A stretch of 64,000 nt of DNA, taken from positions 100,633,816 to 100,697,815 of the forward strand of contig CM072801.1 of NCBI GenBank assembly GCA_037013495.1. The letters are read 5' to 3'. This document shows, one piece after another, positions 10,869-25,262 of this stretch. A program made the position numbers and the translations under genes. The notes below the pieces were generated by a model. The model did no database searches and was not told where the DNA came from. It was given only the letters and a program-made list of their open reading frames with translations. The stretch is from Hippophae tibetana. Lineage: Eukaryota; Streptophyta; Magnoliopsida; Rosales; Elaeagnaceae. Within the stretch, counting starts at the first letter, position 1, and every line of letters begins with the position of its first letter.

Positions 10869-12529
10869 GCCTCCCTCCTACATGAAAAAGTTACCCCAAT
10901 AACTTGTTTTAGAAATCATTTGTAAAAGGATTGTTACCTAGCAAGAAATATTTCTATGTTGCAAGGGCACAATATTTCCCCTTATCTTTCGTTGCTTCTT
11001 ACTCTTGGAATGGGTTTGGAATAAGATTATAAGGTAGAAAGGAATAAAAACAATGTTGAATTCATTACGGTACATTCCACCAAAACTAGAATAATTTATA
11101 AATATGGTAAGAAGATTGATGTCATAAACGAATCAAGAATGAGAAGTATGGATCTCTTATTTAAAAAACTTAATTAAGAAAAATTATGAAGTTTTATTGT
11201 TTTGCGTTTTAAGACGTAATATATTCCGTTTAAATATTTCATAATAATAAGGAAATAAAATTTGGAGTATTTATTTCCCCTGTTTCTATTGTAAAATAGA
11301 AATGAGAAAATGTTTAGTTTTTTTTTATATCCACTTATTTTCTTTTCCTTATGTTTTCTCACTATTTTCTTTACTTTTTAAGTCTTGATTCCCAGCAAAA
11401 TCTAATTCATTCGAATTTTGGTGCCTCCCTCCTACATGAAAAAGTTACCCCAATAACTTGTTTTAGAAATCGTTTGTAAAAGGATTGTTACCTAGCAAGA
11501 AATATTTCTATGTTGCAAGCGCACAATATTTCCCCTTATCTTTCGTTGCTTCTTACTCTTGGAATGGGTTTGGAATAAGATTATAAGGTAGAAAGGAAAA
11601 AAAACAATGTTGAATTCATTATGGTACATTCCACCAAAACTAGAATAATTTATAAATATGGTAAGAAGATTGATGTCATAAACGAATCAAGAATGAGAAG
11701 TACGAATCTCTTATTTAAAAAACTTAATTAAGAAAAATTATGAAGTTTTATTGTTTTGCGTTTTAAGACGTAATATATTCTGTTTAAATATTTCATAATA
11801 ATAAGGAAATAAAATTTGGAGTATTTATTTCCCCTGTTTCTATTGTAAAATAGAAATGAGAAAATGTTTAGTTTTTTTCATATCCACTTATTTTCTTTTC
11901 CTTATGTTCTCTCACTATTTTCCTTACTTTTTATGTCTTGATTCCCAACAAAATCTAATTCATTCGAATGTTGGTGCCTCCCTCCAACATGAAAAAGGTT
12001 ACCCCAATAACTTGTTTTAGAAATCATTTGTAAAAATTTGATACCGAGGAAGAAATATTTCTATGTTGCAAGCGCACAATATTTCCCCTTATCTTTCGTT
12101 GCTTCTTACTCTTGGAATTGGTTTGGAATAAGATTATATGGTAGAAAAGAAAAAAAAACAATGTCAAATTCATTACGGTACATTCCACCAAAACTAGAAT
12201 AATTTATAAATATGGTAAGAAGATTGATGTCATAAACGAATCAAGAATGAGAAGTACGGATCTCTTAATTAAAAAACTTGATTAAGAAAAAATATGAAAT
12301 TTGATTGTTTGGCGTTTTAAGACGTAACATATTCCGTTTAAATATTTCATAATAATAAGGAAATAAAATTTGGAGTATTTATTTCCCCTGTTTCTATTGT
12401 AAAATAGAAATGAGAAAATGTTTAATTTTTTTTATATCCACTTATTTTCTTTTCCTTATGTTTTCTCACTATTTTCTTTACTTTTTAAGTCTTGATTCCC
12501 AGCAAAATCTAATTCATTTGAATTTTGGT
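10869..12529. repeat. Copy of units 8103-9761 at a 2,766-bp offset (five units)
   Basis: Unit 10869 repeats GGAATAAAAACAATG and GTATGGATCTC of unit 8103. Unit 11423 matches 8657 with changes such as CGTTTGTAAAAGG for CGTTTTTAAAAGG. Unit 11976 starts like 9210 and then departs (CTTGGAATTGG, AGAAAAGAAAAAAAACAATG). The two overlapping offsets, 3,320 and 2,766 bp, differ by one unit, as expected from successive unequal exchanges. Confidence 0.75.
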
Positions 12530-15500
12530 CCCTCCCTCCTACATGAAAAAGTTACCCCAATAACTTGTTTTAGAAATCGTTTGTAAAAGGATTGTTACCT
12601 AGCAAGAAATATTTCTATGTTGCAAGCGCACAATATTTCCCCTTATCTTTCGTTGCTTCTTACTCTTGGAATGGGTTTGGAATAAGATTATAAGGTAGAA
12701 AGGAAAAAAAACAATGTTGAATTCATTACGGTACATTCCACCAAAACTAGAATAATTTATAAATATGGTAAGAAGATTGATGTCATAAACGAATCAAGAA
12801 TGAGAAGTACGGATCTCTTATTTAAAAAAATTAATTAAGAAAAAATATGAAGTTTGATTGTTTGGCGTTTTAAGACGTAACATATTCCGTTTAAATATTT
12901 CATAATAATAAGGAAATAAAATTTGGAGTATTTATTTCCCCTGTTTCTATTGTAAAATAGAAATGAGAAAATGTTTAATTTTTTTTTATATCCACTTATT
13001 TTCTTTTCCTTATGTTTTCTCACTATTTTCTTTACTTTTTAAGTCTTGATTCCCAGCAAAATCTAATTCATTCGAATTTTGGTGCCTCCCTCCTACATGA
13101 AAAAGTTACCCCAATAACTTGTTTTAGAAATCGTTTGTAAAAGGATTGTTACCTAGCAAGAAATATTTCTATGTTGCAAGCGCACAATATTTCCCCTTAT
13201 CTTTCGTTGCTTCTTACTCTTGGAATGGGTTTGGAATAAGATTATAAGGTAGAAAGGAAAAAAAACAATGTTGAATTCATTACGGTACATTCCACCAAAA
13301 CTAGAATAATTTATAAATATGGTAAGAAGATTGATGTCATAAACGAATCAAGAATGAGAAGTACGGATCTCTTATTTAAAAAACTTAATTAAGAAAAATT
13401 ATGAAGTTTTATTGTTTTGCGTTTTAAGACGTAATATATTCTGTTTAAATATTTCATAATAATAAGGAAATAAAATTTGGAGTATTTATTTCCCCCCTGT
13501 TTCTATTGTAAAATAGAAATGAGAAAATGTTTAGTTTTTTTCATATCCACTTATTTTCTTTTCCTTATGTTCTCTCACTATTTTCCTTACTTTTTATGTC
13601 TTGATTCCCAGCAAAATCTAATTCATTCGAATGTTGGTGCCTCCCTCCAACATGAAAAAGGTTACCCCAATAACTTGTTTTAGAAATCATTTGTAAAAAT
13701 TTGATACCGAGGAAGAAATATTTCTATGTTGCAAGCGCACAATATTTCCCCTTATCTTTCGTTGCTTTTTACTCTTGGAAAGGGTTTGGATTAAGTTTAT
13801 ATGGTAGAAAGGAAAAAAACAATGTCAAATTCATTACGGTACATTCCACCAAAACTAGAATAATTTATAAATATGGTAAGAAGATTGATGTCATAAACGA
13901 ATCAAGAATGAGAAGTACGGATCTCGTATTTAAAAAACTTGATTAAGAAAAAATATGAAGTTTGATTGTTTGGCGTTTTAAGACGTAACATATTCCGTTT
14001 AAATATTTCATAATAATAAGGAAATAAAATTTGGAGTATTTATTTCCCCTGTTTCTATTGTAAAATAGAAATGAGAAAATGTTTAATTTTTTTTATATCC
14101 ACTTATTTTCTTTTCCTTATGTTTTCTCACTATTTTCTTTACTTTTTAAGTCTTGATTCCCAGCAAAATCTAATTCATTCGAATTTTGGTGCCTCCCTCC
14201 TACATGAAAAAGTTACCCCAATAACTTGTTTTAGAAAACGTTTGTAAAAGGATTGTTACCTAGCAAAAAATATTTCTATGTTGCAAGCGCACAATATTTC
14301 CCCTTATCTTTCGTTGCTTCTTACTCTTGGAATGGGTTTGGAATAAGATTGTAAGGTAGAAAGGAAAAAAAACAATGTTGAATTCTTTACGGTACATTCT
14401 ACCAAAACTAGAATAATTTATAAATATGGTAAGAAGATTGATGTCATAAACGAATCAAGAATGAGAAGTACGGATCTCTTATTTAAAAAACTTAATTAAG
14501 AAAAATTATGAAGTTTTATTGTTTTGTGTTTTAAGACGTAATATATTCTGTTTAAATATTTCATAATAATAAGGAAATAAAATTTGGAGTATTTATTTCC
14601 CCTCTTTCTATTGTAAAATAGAAATGAGAAAATGTTTAGTTTTTTTCATATCCACTTATTTTCTTTTCCTTATGTTCTCTCACTATTTTCCTTACTTTGT
14701 ATGTCTTGATTCCCAGCAAAATCTAATTCATTCGAATGCTGGTGCCTCCCTCCAACATGAAAAAGGTTACCCCAATAACTTGTTTTAGAAATCATTTGTA
14801 AAAATTTGATACCGAGGAAGAAATATTTCTATGTTGCAAGCGCACAATATTTCCCCTTATCTTTCGTTGCTTCTTACTCTTGGAATTGGTTTGGAATAAG
14901 ATTATATGGTAGAAAAGAAAAAAAACAATGTCAAATTCATTACGGTACATTCCACCAAAACTAGAATAATTTATAAATATGGTAAGAAGATTGATGGCAT
15001 AAACGAATCAAGAATGAGAAGTACGGATCTCTTATTTAAAAAACTTGATTAAGAAAAAATATGAAGTTTGATTGTTTGGCGTTTTAAGACGTAACATATT
15101 CCGTTTAAATATTTCATAATAATAAGGAAATAAAATTTCGAGTATTTATTTCCCCTGTTTCTATTGTAAAATAGAAATGAGAAAATGTTTAATTTTTTTT
15201 ATATCCACTTATTTTCTTTTCCTTATGTTTTCTCACTATTTTCTTTACTTTTTAAGTCTTGATTCCCAGCAAAATCTAATTCATTTGAATTTTGGTGCCT
15301 CCCTCCTACATGAAAAAGTTACCCCAATAACTTGTTTTAGAAATCGTTTGTAAAAGGATTGTTACCTAGCAAGAAATATTTCTATGTTGCAAGCGCACAA
15401 TATTTCCCCTTATCTTTCGTTGCTTCTTACTCTTGGAATGGGTTTGGAATAAGATTATAAGGTAGAAAGGAAAAAAACAATATTGAATTCATTACGGTAC

Positions 15501-18500
15501 ATTCCACCAAAAATAGAATAATTTATAAATATGGTAAGAAGATTGATGTCATAAACGAATCAAGAATGAGAAGTACGGATCTCTTATTTAAAAAACTTGA
15601 TTAAGAAAAAATATGAAGTTTGATTGTTTGGCGTTTTAAGACGTAACATATTCCGTTTAAATATTTCATAATAATAAGGAAATAAAATTTGGAGTATTTA
15701 TTTCCCCTGTTTCTATTGTAAAATAGAAATGAGAAAATGTTTAATTTTTTTTTATATCCACTTATTTTCTTTTCCTTATGTTTTCTCACTATTTTCTTTA
15801 CTTTTTAAGTCTTGATTCCCAGCAAAATCTAATTCATTTGAATTTTGGTGCCTCCCTCCTACATGAAAAAGTTACCCCAATAACTTGTTTTAGAAATCGT
15901 TTGTAAAAGGATTGTTACCTAGCAAGAAATATTTCTATGTTGCAAGCGCACAATATTTCCCCTTATCTTTCGTTGCTTCTTACTCTTGGAATGGGTTTGG
16001 AATAAGATTATAAGGTAGAAAGGAAAAAAAACAATATTGAATTCATTACGGTACATTCCACCAAAAATAGAATAATTTATAAATATGGTAAGAAGATTGA
16101 TGTCATAAACGAATCAAGAATGAGAAGTACGGATCTCTTATTTAAAAAACTTAATTAAGAAAAATTATAAAGTTTTATTGTTTTGTGTTTTAAGACGTAA
16201 TATATTCTTTTTAAATATTTCATAATAATAAGGAAATAAAATTTGGAGTATTTATTTCCCCTGTTTCTATTGTAAAATAGAAATAAGAAAATGTTTAGTT
16301 TTTTTCATATCCACTTATTTTCTTTTCCTTATGTTCTCTCACTATTTTCCTTACTTTTTATGTCTTGATTCCCAGCAAAATCTAATTCATTCGAATGTCG
16401 GTGCCTCCCTCCAACATGAAAAAGGTTACCCCAATAACTTGTTTTAGAAATCATTTGTAAAAATTTGATACCGAGGAAGAAATATTTCTATGTTGCAAGC
16501 GCACAATATTTCCCCTTATCTTTCGTTGCTTCTTACTCTTGGAATGGGTTTGGAATAAGTTTATATGGTAGAAAGGAAAAAAACAATGTCAAATTCATTA
16601 CGGTACATTCCACCAAAACTAGAATAATTTATAAATATGGTAAGAAGATTGATGTCATAAACGAATCAAGAATGAGAAGTACGGATCTCTTATTTAAAAA
16701 ACTTGATTAAGAAAAAATATGAAGTTTGATTTTTTGGCGTTTTAAGACGTAACATATTCCGTTTAAATATTTCATAATAATAAGGAAATAAAATTTGGAG
16801 TATTTATTTCCCCTGTTTCTATTGTAAAATAGAAATGAGAAAATGTTTAATTTTTTTTTATATCCACTTATTTTCTTTTCCTTATGTTTTCTCACTATTT
16901 TCTTTACTTTTTAAGTCTTGATTCCCAGCATAATCTAATTCATTTGAATTTTGGTGCCTCCCTCCTACATGAAAAAGTTACCCCAATAACTTGTTTTAGA
17001 AATCGTTTGTAAAAGGATTGTTACCTAGCAAGAAATATTTCTATGTTGCAAGCGCACAATATTTCCCCTTATCTTTCGTTGCTTCCTACTCTTGGAATGG
17101 GTTTGGAATAAGATTATAAGGTAGAAAGGAAAAAAAACAATATTGAATTCATTACGGTACATTCCACCAAAACTAGAATAATTTATAAATATGGTAAGAA
17201 GATTGATGTCATAAACGAATCAAGAATGAGAAGTACGGATCTCTTATTTAAAAAACTTAATTAAGAAAAATTATAAAGTTTTATGGTTTTGCGTTTTAAG
17301 ACGTAATATATTCTGTTTAAATATTTCATAATAATAAGGAAATAAAATTTGGAGTATTTATTTCCCCTGTTTCTATTGTAAAATAGAAATAAGAAAATGT
17401 TTAGTTTTTTTCATATCCACTTATGTTCTTTTCCTTATGTTCTCTCACTATTTTACTTACTTTTTATGTCTGGATTCCCAGCAAAATCTAATTCATTCGA
17501 ATGTTGGTGCCTCCCTCCAACATGAAAAAGGTTACCCCAATAACTTGTTTTAGAAATCATTTGTAAAAATTTGATACCGAGGAAGAAATATTTCTATGTT
17601 GCAAGCGCACAATATTTCCTCTTATCTTTCGTTGCTTCTTACTCTTGGAATGGGTTTGGAATAAGTTTATATGGTAGAAAGGAAAAAATCAATGTCAAAT
17701 TCATTACGGTACATTCCACCAAAACTAGAATAATTTATAAATATGGTAAGAAGATTGATGTCATAAACGAATCAAGAATGAGAAGTACGGATCTCTTATT
17801 TAAAAAACTTGATTAAGAAAAATTATGAAGTTTGATTGTTTGGCGTTTTAAGACGTAATATATTCCGTTTAAATTTTTCATAATAATAAGGAAATAAAAT
17901 TTGGAGTATTTATTTCCCCTGTTTCTATTGTAAAATAGAAATGAGAAAATGTTTAATTTTTTTTATATCCACTTATTTTCTTTTCCTTATGTTTTCTCAC
18001 TATTTTCTTTACTTTTTAATTCTTGATTCCCAGCAAAATCTAATTCATTCGAATTTTGGTGCCTCCCTCCTACATGAAAAAGTTACCCCAATAACTTGTT
18101 TTAGAAATCGTTTGTAAAAGGATTGTTACCTAGCAAAAAATATTTCTATGTTGCAAGCGCACAATATTTCCCCTTATCTTTCGTTGCTTCTTACTCTTGG
18201 AATGGGTTTGGAATAAGATTATAAGGTAGAAAGGAAAAAAAAACAATGTTGAATTCATTACGGTACATTCCACAAAAACTAGAATAATTTATAAATATGG
18301 TAAGAAGATTGATGTCATAAACGAATCAAGAATGAGAAGTACGGATCTCTTATTTAAAAAACTTGATTAAGAAAAATTATGAAGTTTGATTGTTTGGCGT
18401 TTTAAGACGTAATATATTCCGTTTAAATATTTCATAATAATAAGGAAATAAAATTTGGAGTATTTATTTCCCCTGTTTCTATTGTAAAATAGAAATGAGA

Positions 18501-18614
18501 AAATGTTTAGTTTTTTTCATATCCACTTATTTTCTTTTCCTCATGTTTTCTCACTATTTTCTTTAGTTTTTAAGTCATGATTCCCAGCAAAATCTAATTC
18601 AATCGAATTTTGGT
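12530..18614. repeat. Mixed A/B subtype region with a two-unit (1,106-bp) repeat at its right end
   Basis: Subtype order by unit start is B 12530, B 13084, A 13639, B 14191, A 14744, B 15297, B 15850, A 16403, B 16956, A 17509, B 18061. Units 15297 and 15850 share CAATATTGAATTC and CCAAAAATAGAATAATTT in their first halves and then diverge, a partial one-unit duplication. Pairs 16403+16956 and 17509+18061 form a dimer with a step of 1,106 bp. The A units share TTTTTATGTC in front of them and AATGTTGGTGCC (or TGCTGG, TGTCGG) at the start. Confidence 0.78.
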
Positions 18615-19167
18615 GCCTCCCTCCTCCATGAAAAAGGTTACCCCAATAACTTGTTTTAGAAATCATTTGTAAAAGGATTGTTACCGAGGAAGAAATATTT
18701 CTATGTTGCAAGCGCACAATATTTCCCCTTATCTTTCGTTGCTTCTTACTCTTGGAATGGGTTTGGAATAAGATTATATGGTAGAAAGGAAAAAAACAAT
18801 GTCAAATTCATTACGGTACATTCCACCAAAACTTGAATAATTTATAAATATGGTTAGCAGATTGATGTCATAATAGAATCAAGAATGAGAAGTAAGGATC
18901 TCTTATTTAAAAAACTTAATTAAGAAAAATTATAAAGTTTGATTGTTTGGCGTTTTAAGACGTAATATATTCCGTTTAAATATTTCATAATAATAAGGAA
19001 ATAAAATTTGGAGTATTTATTTCCCCTGTTTCTATTGTAAAATAGAAATGAGAAAATGTTTAATTTTTTTCATATCCACTTATTTTCTTTTCCTTATGTT
19101 CTCTCACTATTTTCCTTACTTTTTATGTCTTGATTCCCAGCAAAATCTAATTCATTCGAATGTTGGT
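18615..19167. repeat. Hybrid unit at the left edge of the large duplicated block
   Basis: This 553-bp unit starts CCTCCTCCATGAAAAAGG and has GGATTGTTACCGAGGAAG, a mixture of subtype B (GGATTGTTACC) and subtype A (ACCGAGGAAG). It carries private changes such as TTAGCAGATTG and ATAATAGAATC. From roughly 18935 on it matches the unit at 25598 at an offset of 6,982 bp, so the breakpoint of the large duplication lies inside it. Confidence 0.75.
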
Positions 19168-19616
19168 GCCTCCCTCCAACATGAAAAAGGTTACCCCAAT
19201 AACTTGTTTTAGAAATCATTTGTAAAAATTTGATACCGAGGAAGAAATATTTCTATGTTGCAAGCGCACAATATTTCCCCTTATCTTTCGTTGCTTCTTA
19301 CTCTTGGAATGGGTTTGGAATAAGATTATAAGGTAGAAAGGAAAAAAAACAATGTTGAATTCATTACGGTACATTCCACCAAAACTAGAATAATTTATAA
19401 ATATGGTAAGAAGATTGATGTCATAAACGAATCAAGAATGAGAAGTACGGATCTCTTATTTAAAAAACTTAATTAAGAAAAATTATGAAGTTTTATTGTT
19501 TTGCGTTTTAAATTTTTTTCATATCCACTTATTTTCTTTTCCTTATGTTCTCTCACTATTTTCCTTACTTTTTAAGTCTTGATTCCCAGCAAAATGTAAT
19601 TCATTCGAATTTTGGT
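19168..19616. repeat. Internally deleted monomer, 449 bp (left copy)
   Basis: The unit follows subtype A and family I sequence to TTTTGCGTTTTAA near 19510 and then jumps to ATTTTTTTCATATCC, losing about 104 bp that would hold AAGACGTAATA, AATAAA and the inverted repeat. The same junction appears at 26150-26599, where the unit is one base longer in an A run. The shared junction shows that one deletion event preceded the large duplication. Confidence 0.92.
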
Positions 19617-21275
19617 GCCTCCCTCCAACATGAAAAAGGTTACCCCAATAACTTGTTTTAGAAATCATTTGTAAAAATTTGATACCGAGGAAGAAATATT
19701 TCTATGTTGCAAGCGCACAATATTTCCCCTTATCTTTCGTTGCTTCTTACTCTTGGAATGGGTTTGGAATAAGATTATAAGGTAGAAAGGAAAAAAAACT
19801 ATGTCAAATTCATTACGGTACATTCCACCAAAACTAGAATAATTTATAAATATGGTAATAAGATTGATGTCATAAACGAATCAAGAATGAGAAGTACGGA
19901 TCTCTTATTTAAAAAACTTGATTAAGAAAAATTATGAAGTTTTATTGTTTGGCGTTGTAAGACGTAATATATTCCGTTTAAATATTTCATAAAAATAAGG
20001 AAATAAAATTTGGAGTATTTATTTCCCCTGTTTCTATTGTAAAATAGAAATGAGAAAATGTTTAATTTTTTTCATATCCACTTATTTTCTTTTCCTTATG
20101 TTCTCTCACTATTTTCCTTACTTTTTAAGTCTTGATTCCCAGCAAAATCTAATTCATTCGAATTTTGGTGCCTCCCTCCAACATGAAAAAGGTTACCCCA
20201 ATAACTTGTTTTAGAAATCATTTGTAAAAATTTGATACCGAGGAAGAAATATTTCTATGTTGCAAGCGCACAATATTTCCCCTTATCTTTCGTTGTTTTT
20301 TACTCTTGGAAAGGGTTTGGAATAATATTATAAGGTAGAAAGGAAAAAAACTATGTTAAATTCATTACGGTACATTCCACCAAAACTAGAATAATTTATA
20401 AATATGGTAAGAAGATTGATGTCATAAACGAATCAAGAATGAGAAGTACGGATCTCTTATTTAAAAAACTTAATTAAGAAAAATTATGAAGTTTGATTGT
20501 TTGGCGTTTTAAGACGTAATATATTCCGTTTAAATATTTCATAAAAATAAGGAAATAAAATTTGGAGTATTTATTTCCCCTGTTTCTATTGTAAAATAGA
20601 AATGAGAAAATGTTTAATTTTTTTCATATCCACTTATTTTCTTTTCCTTATGTTCTCTCACTATTTTCCTTACTTTTTAAGTCTTGATTCCCAGCAAAAT
20701 CTAATTCATTCGAATTTTGGTGCCTCACTCCAACACGAAAAAGGTTCCCCCAATAACTTGTTTTAGAAATCGTTTGTAAAAGGATTGTTACCTAGCAGGA
20801 AATATTTCTATGTTGCAAGCGCACAATATTTCCCCTTATCTTTCCTTGCTTCTTACTCTTGGAATGGGTTTGGAATAAGATTATAAGGTAGAAAGGAAAA
20901 AAAACAATGTTAAATTCATTACGGTACATTCCACCAAAACTAGAATAATTTTTAAATATGGTAAGAAGATTGATGTCATAAACGAATCAAGAATGAGAAG
21001 TACGGATCTCTTATTTAAAAAACTTGATTAAAAAAAATTATGAAGTTTTATTGTTTGGCGTTTTAAGACGTAATATATTCCGTTTAAATATTTCATAAAA
21101 ATAAGGAAATAAAATTTGGAGTATTTATTTCCCCTGTTTCTATTGTAAAATAGAAATGAGAAAATGTTTAATTTTTTTCAAATCCACTTATTTTCTTTTC
21201 CTTATGTTCTCTCACTATTTTCCTTACTTTTTAAGTCTTGATTCCCAGCAAAATCTAATTCATTCGAATTTTGGT

Positions 21276-21610
21276 GCCTCCCTCCAACATGAAAAAGGTT
21301 ACCCCAATAACTTGTTTTAGAAATCGTTTGAGAAGTACGGATCTCTTATATAAAAAACTTAATTAAGAAAAATTATGAAGTTTGATTGTTTGGCGTTTTA
21401 AGACGTAATATATTACGTTTAAATATTTCATAATAATAAGGAAATAAAATTTGGAGTATTTATTTCCTATGTTTCTATTGTAAAATAGAAATGAGAAAAT
21501 GTTTAATTTTTTTCATATCCACTTATTTTCTTTTCCTTATGTTCTCTCACTATTTTCCTTACTTTTTAAGTCTTGATTCCCAGCAAAATGTAATTCATTC
21601 GAATTTTGGT
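21276..21610. repeat. Internally deleted monomer, 335 bp (first of five)
   Basis: Normal sequence up to GAAATCGTTTG is joined directly to AGAAGTACGGATCTC, removing about 218 bp. The lost part includes the palindrome, the A run and TATAAATA. The two flanks share TG at the junction. The inverted repeat, the pyrimidine-rich stretch and the anchor are kept. Identical junctions occur at 23269, 25263, 28259 and 30252. Confidence 0.93.
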
Positions 21611-23268
21611 GCCTCCCTCCAACATGAAAAAGGTTACCCCAATAACTTGTTTTAGAAATCATTTGTAAAAATATGATACCGAGGAAGAAATATTTCTATG
21701 TTGCAAGCGCACAATATTTCCCCTTATCTTTCGTTGCTTCTTACTCTTGGAATGGGTTTGGAATAAGATTATAAGGTAGAAAGGAAAAAAAACTATGTCA
21801 AATTCATTACGGTACATTCCACCAAAACTAGAATAATTTATAAATATGGTAATAAGATTGATGTCATAAACGAATCAAGAATGAGAAGTACGGATCTCTT
21901 ATTTAAAAAACTTGATTAAGAAAAATTATGAAGTTTTATTGTTTGGCGTTGTAAGACGTAATATATTCCGTTTAAATATTTCATAATAATAAGGAAATAA
22001 AATTTGGAGTATTTATTTCCCCTGTTTCTATTGTAAAATAGAAATGAGAAAATGTTTAATTTTTTTCATTTCCACTTATTTTCTTTTCCTTTTTTTTTCT
22101 CACTATTTTCTTTACTTTTTAAGTCTTGATTCCCAACAAAATCTAATTCATTCGAATTTTGGCGCCTCCCTCCTACATGAAAAAGTTACCCCAATAACTT
22201 GTTTTAGAAATCGTTTGTAAAAGGATTGTTACCTTGCAAGAAATGATTCTATGTTGCAAGCGCACAATATTTCCCCTTATCTTTCGGTGCTTCTTACTCT
22301 TGGAATGGGTTTGGAATAAGATTATAAGGTAGAAAGGAAAAAAACAATGTTGAATTCATTACGGTACATTCCACCAAAACTAGAATAATTTATAAATATG
22401 GTAAGAAGATTGATGTCATAAACGAATCAAGAATGAGAAGTACGGATCTCTTATTTAAAAAACTTAATTAAGAAAAATTATGAAGTTTGATTGTTTGGCG
22501 TTTTAAGACGTAATATATTCCGTTTAAATATTTCATAAAAATAAGGAAATAAAATTTGGAGTATTTATTTCCCCTGTTTCTATTGTAAAATAGAAATGAG
22601 AAAATGTTTAATTTTTTTATATCCACTTATTTTCTTTTCCTTATGTTCTCTCACTATTTTCCTTACTTTTTAAGTCTTGATTCCCAGCAAAATCTAATTC
22701 ATTCGAATTTTGGTGCCTCCCTCCAACACGAAAAAGGTTACCCCAATAACTTGTTTTAGAAATCGTTTGTAAAAGGATTGTTACCTAGTAGGAAATATTT
22801 CTATGTTGCAAGCGCACAATATTTCCCCTTATCTTTCCTTGCTTCTTACTCTTGGAATGGGTTTGGAATAAGATTATAAGGTAGAAAGGAAAAAAAACAA
22901 TGTTAAATTCATTACGGTACATTCCACCAAAACTAGAATATTTTTTAAATATGGTAAGAAGATTGATGTCATCAACGAATCAAGAATGAGAAGTACGGAT
23001 CTCTTATTTAAAAAACTTGATTAAAAAAAATTATGAAGTTTTATTGTTTGGCGTTTTAAGACGTAATATATTCCGTTTAAATATTTCATAAAAATAAGGA
23101 AATAAAATTTGGAGTATTTATTTCCCCTGTTTCTATTGTAAAATAGAAATGAGAAAATGTTTAATTTTTTTCAAATCCACTTATTTTCTTTTCCTTATGT
23201 TCTCTCACTATTTTCCTTACTTTTTAAGTCTTGATTCCCAGCAAAATCTAATTCATTCGAATTTTGGT
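21276..23268. repeat. 1,993-bp four-unit higher-order repeat, copy 1
   Basis: Composition is 335 + 553 + 551 + 554 bp (starts 21276, 21611, 22164, 22715). Marks are AAATCGTTTGAGAAGTACGG at the deletion junction, TTTCCTATGTTTC, AAAATGTAATTC and AAAAATATGATACCG in the second unit, GGCGCCTCCC and TTCGGTGC in the third, and CTCCAACACG, CTAGTAGG and AGAATATTTTTTAAATATGG in the fourth. The following copy at 23269 is nearly identical. One difference is GAAATGATTCTATG in copy 1 for GAAATATTTCTATG in the next. Confidence 0.9.
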
Positions 23269-25262
23269 GCCTCCCTCCAACATGAAAAAGGTTACCCCAA
23301 TAACTTGTTTTAGAAATCGTTTGAGAAGTACGGATCTCTTATATAAAAAACTTAATTAAGAAAAATTATGAAGTTTGATTGTTTGGCGTTTTAAGACGTA
23401 ATATATTACGTTTAAATATTTCATAATAATAAGGAAATAAAATTTGGAGTATTTATTTCCTATGTTTCTATTGTAAAATAGAAATGAGAAAATGTTTAAT
23501 TTTTTTCATATCCACTTATTTTCTTTTCCTTATGTTCTCTCACTATTTTCCTTACTTTTTAAGTCTTGATTCCCAGCAAAATGTAATTCATTCGAATTTT
23601 GGTGCCTCCCTCCAACATGAAAAAGGTTACCCCAATAACTTGTTTTAGAAATCATTTGTAAAAATATGATACCGAGGAAGAAATATTTCTATGTTGCAAG
23701 CGCACAATATTTCCCCTTATCTTTCGTTGCTTCTTACTCTTGGAATGGGTTTGGAATAAGATTATAAGGTAGAAAGGAAAAAAAACTATGTCAAATTCAT
23801 TACGGTACATTCCACCAAAACTAGAATAATTTATAAATATGGTAATAAGATTGATGTCATAAACGAATCAAGAATGAGAAGTACGGATCTCTTATTTAAA
23901 AAACTTGATTAAGAAAAATTATGAAGTTTTATTGTTTGGCGTTGTAAGACGTAATATATTCCGTTTAAATATTTCATAATAATAAGGAAATAAAATTTGG
24001 AGTATTTATTTCCCCTGTTTCTATTGTAAAATAGAAATGAGAAAATGTTTAATTTTTTTCATTTCCACTTATTTTCTTTTCCTTTTTTTTTTCTCACTAT
24101 TTTCTTTACTTTTTAAGTCTTGATTCCCAACAAAATCTAATTCATTCGAATTTTGGCGCCTCCCTCCTACATGAAAAAGTTACCCCAATAACTTGTTTTA
24201 GAAATCGTTTGTAAAAGGATTGTTACCTTGCAAGAAATATTTCTATGTTGCAAGCGCACAATATTTCCCCTTATCTTTCGGTGCTTCTTACTCTTGGAAT
24301 GGGTTTGGAATAAGATTATAAGGTAGAAAGGAAAAAAACAATGTTGAATTCATTACGGTACATTCCACCAAAACTAGAATAATTTATAAATATGGTAAGA
24401 AGATTGATGTCATAAACGAATCAAGAATGAGAAGTACGGATCTCTTATTTAAAAAACTTAATTAAGAAAAATTATGAAGTTTGATTGTTTGGCGTTTTAA
24501 GACGTAATATATTCCGTTTAAATATTTCATAAAAATAAGGAAATAAAATTTGGAGTATTTATTTCCCCTGTTTCTATTGTAAAATAGAAATGAGAAAATG
24601 TTTAATTTTTTTATATCCACTTATTTTCTTTTCCTTATGTTCTCTCACTATTTTCCTTACTTTTTAAGTCTTGATTCCCAGCAAAATCTAATTCATTCGA
24701 ATTTTGGTGCCTCCCTCCAACACGAAAAAGGTTACCCCAATAACTTGTTTTAGAAATCGTTTGTAAAAGGATTGTTACCTAGTAGGAAATATTTCTATGT
24801 TGCAAGCGCACAATATTTCCCCTTATCTTTCCTTGCTTCTTACTCTTGGAATGGGTTTGGAATAAGATTATAAGGTAGAAAGGAAAAAAAACAATGTTAA
24901 ATTCATTACGGTACATTCCACCAAAACTAGAATATTTTTTAAATATGGTAAGAAGATTGATGTCATCAACGAATCAAGAATGAGAAGTACGGATCTCTTA
25001 TTTAAAAAACTTGATTAAAAAAAATTATGAAGTTTTATTGTTTGGCGTTTTAAGACGTAATATATTCCGTTTAAATATTTCATAAAAATAAGGAAATAAA
25101 ATTTGGAGTATTTATTTCCCCTGTTTCTATTGTAAAATAGAAATGAGAAAATGTTTAATTTTTTTCAAATCCACTTATTTTCTTTTCCTTATGTTCTCTC
25201 ACTATTTTCCTTACTTTTTAAGTCTTGATTCCCAGCAAAATCTAATTCATTCGAATTTTGGT
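23269..25262. repeat. 1,993-bp four-unit higher-order repeat, copy 2
   Basis: Units at 23269 (335 bp), 23604, 24158 and 24709, in the same order and with the same private variants as copy 1. The total is 1,994 bp, one base longer in the T run of the second unit (near 24085). This extra copy accounts for the length difference between the left and right large duplicates. Confidence 0.9.
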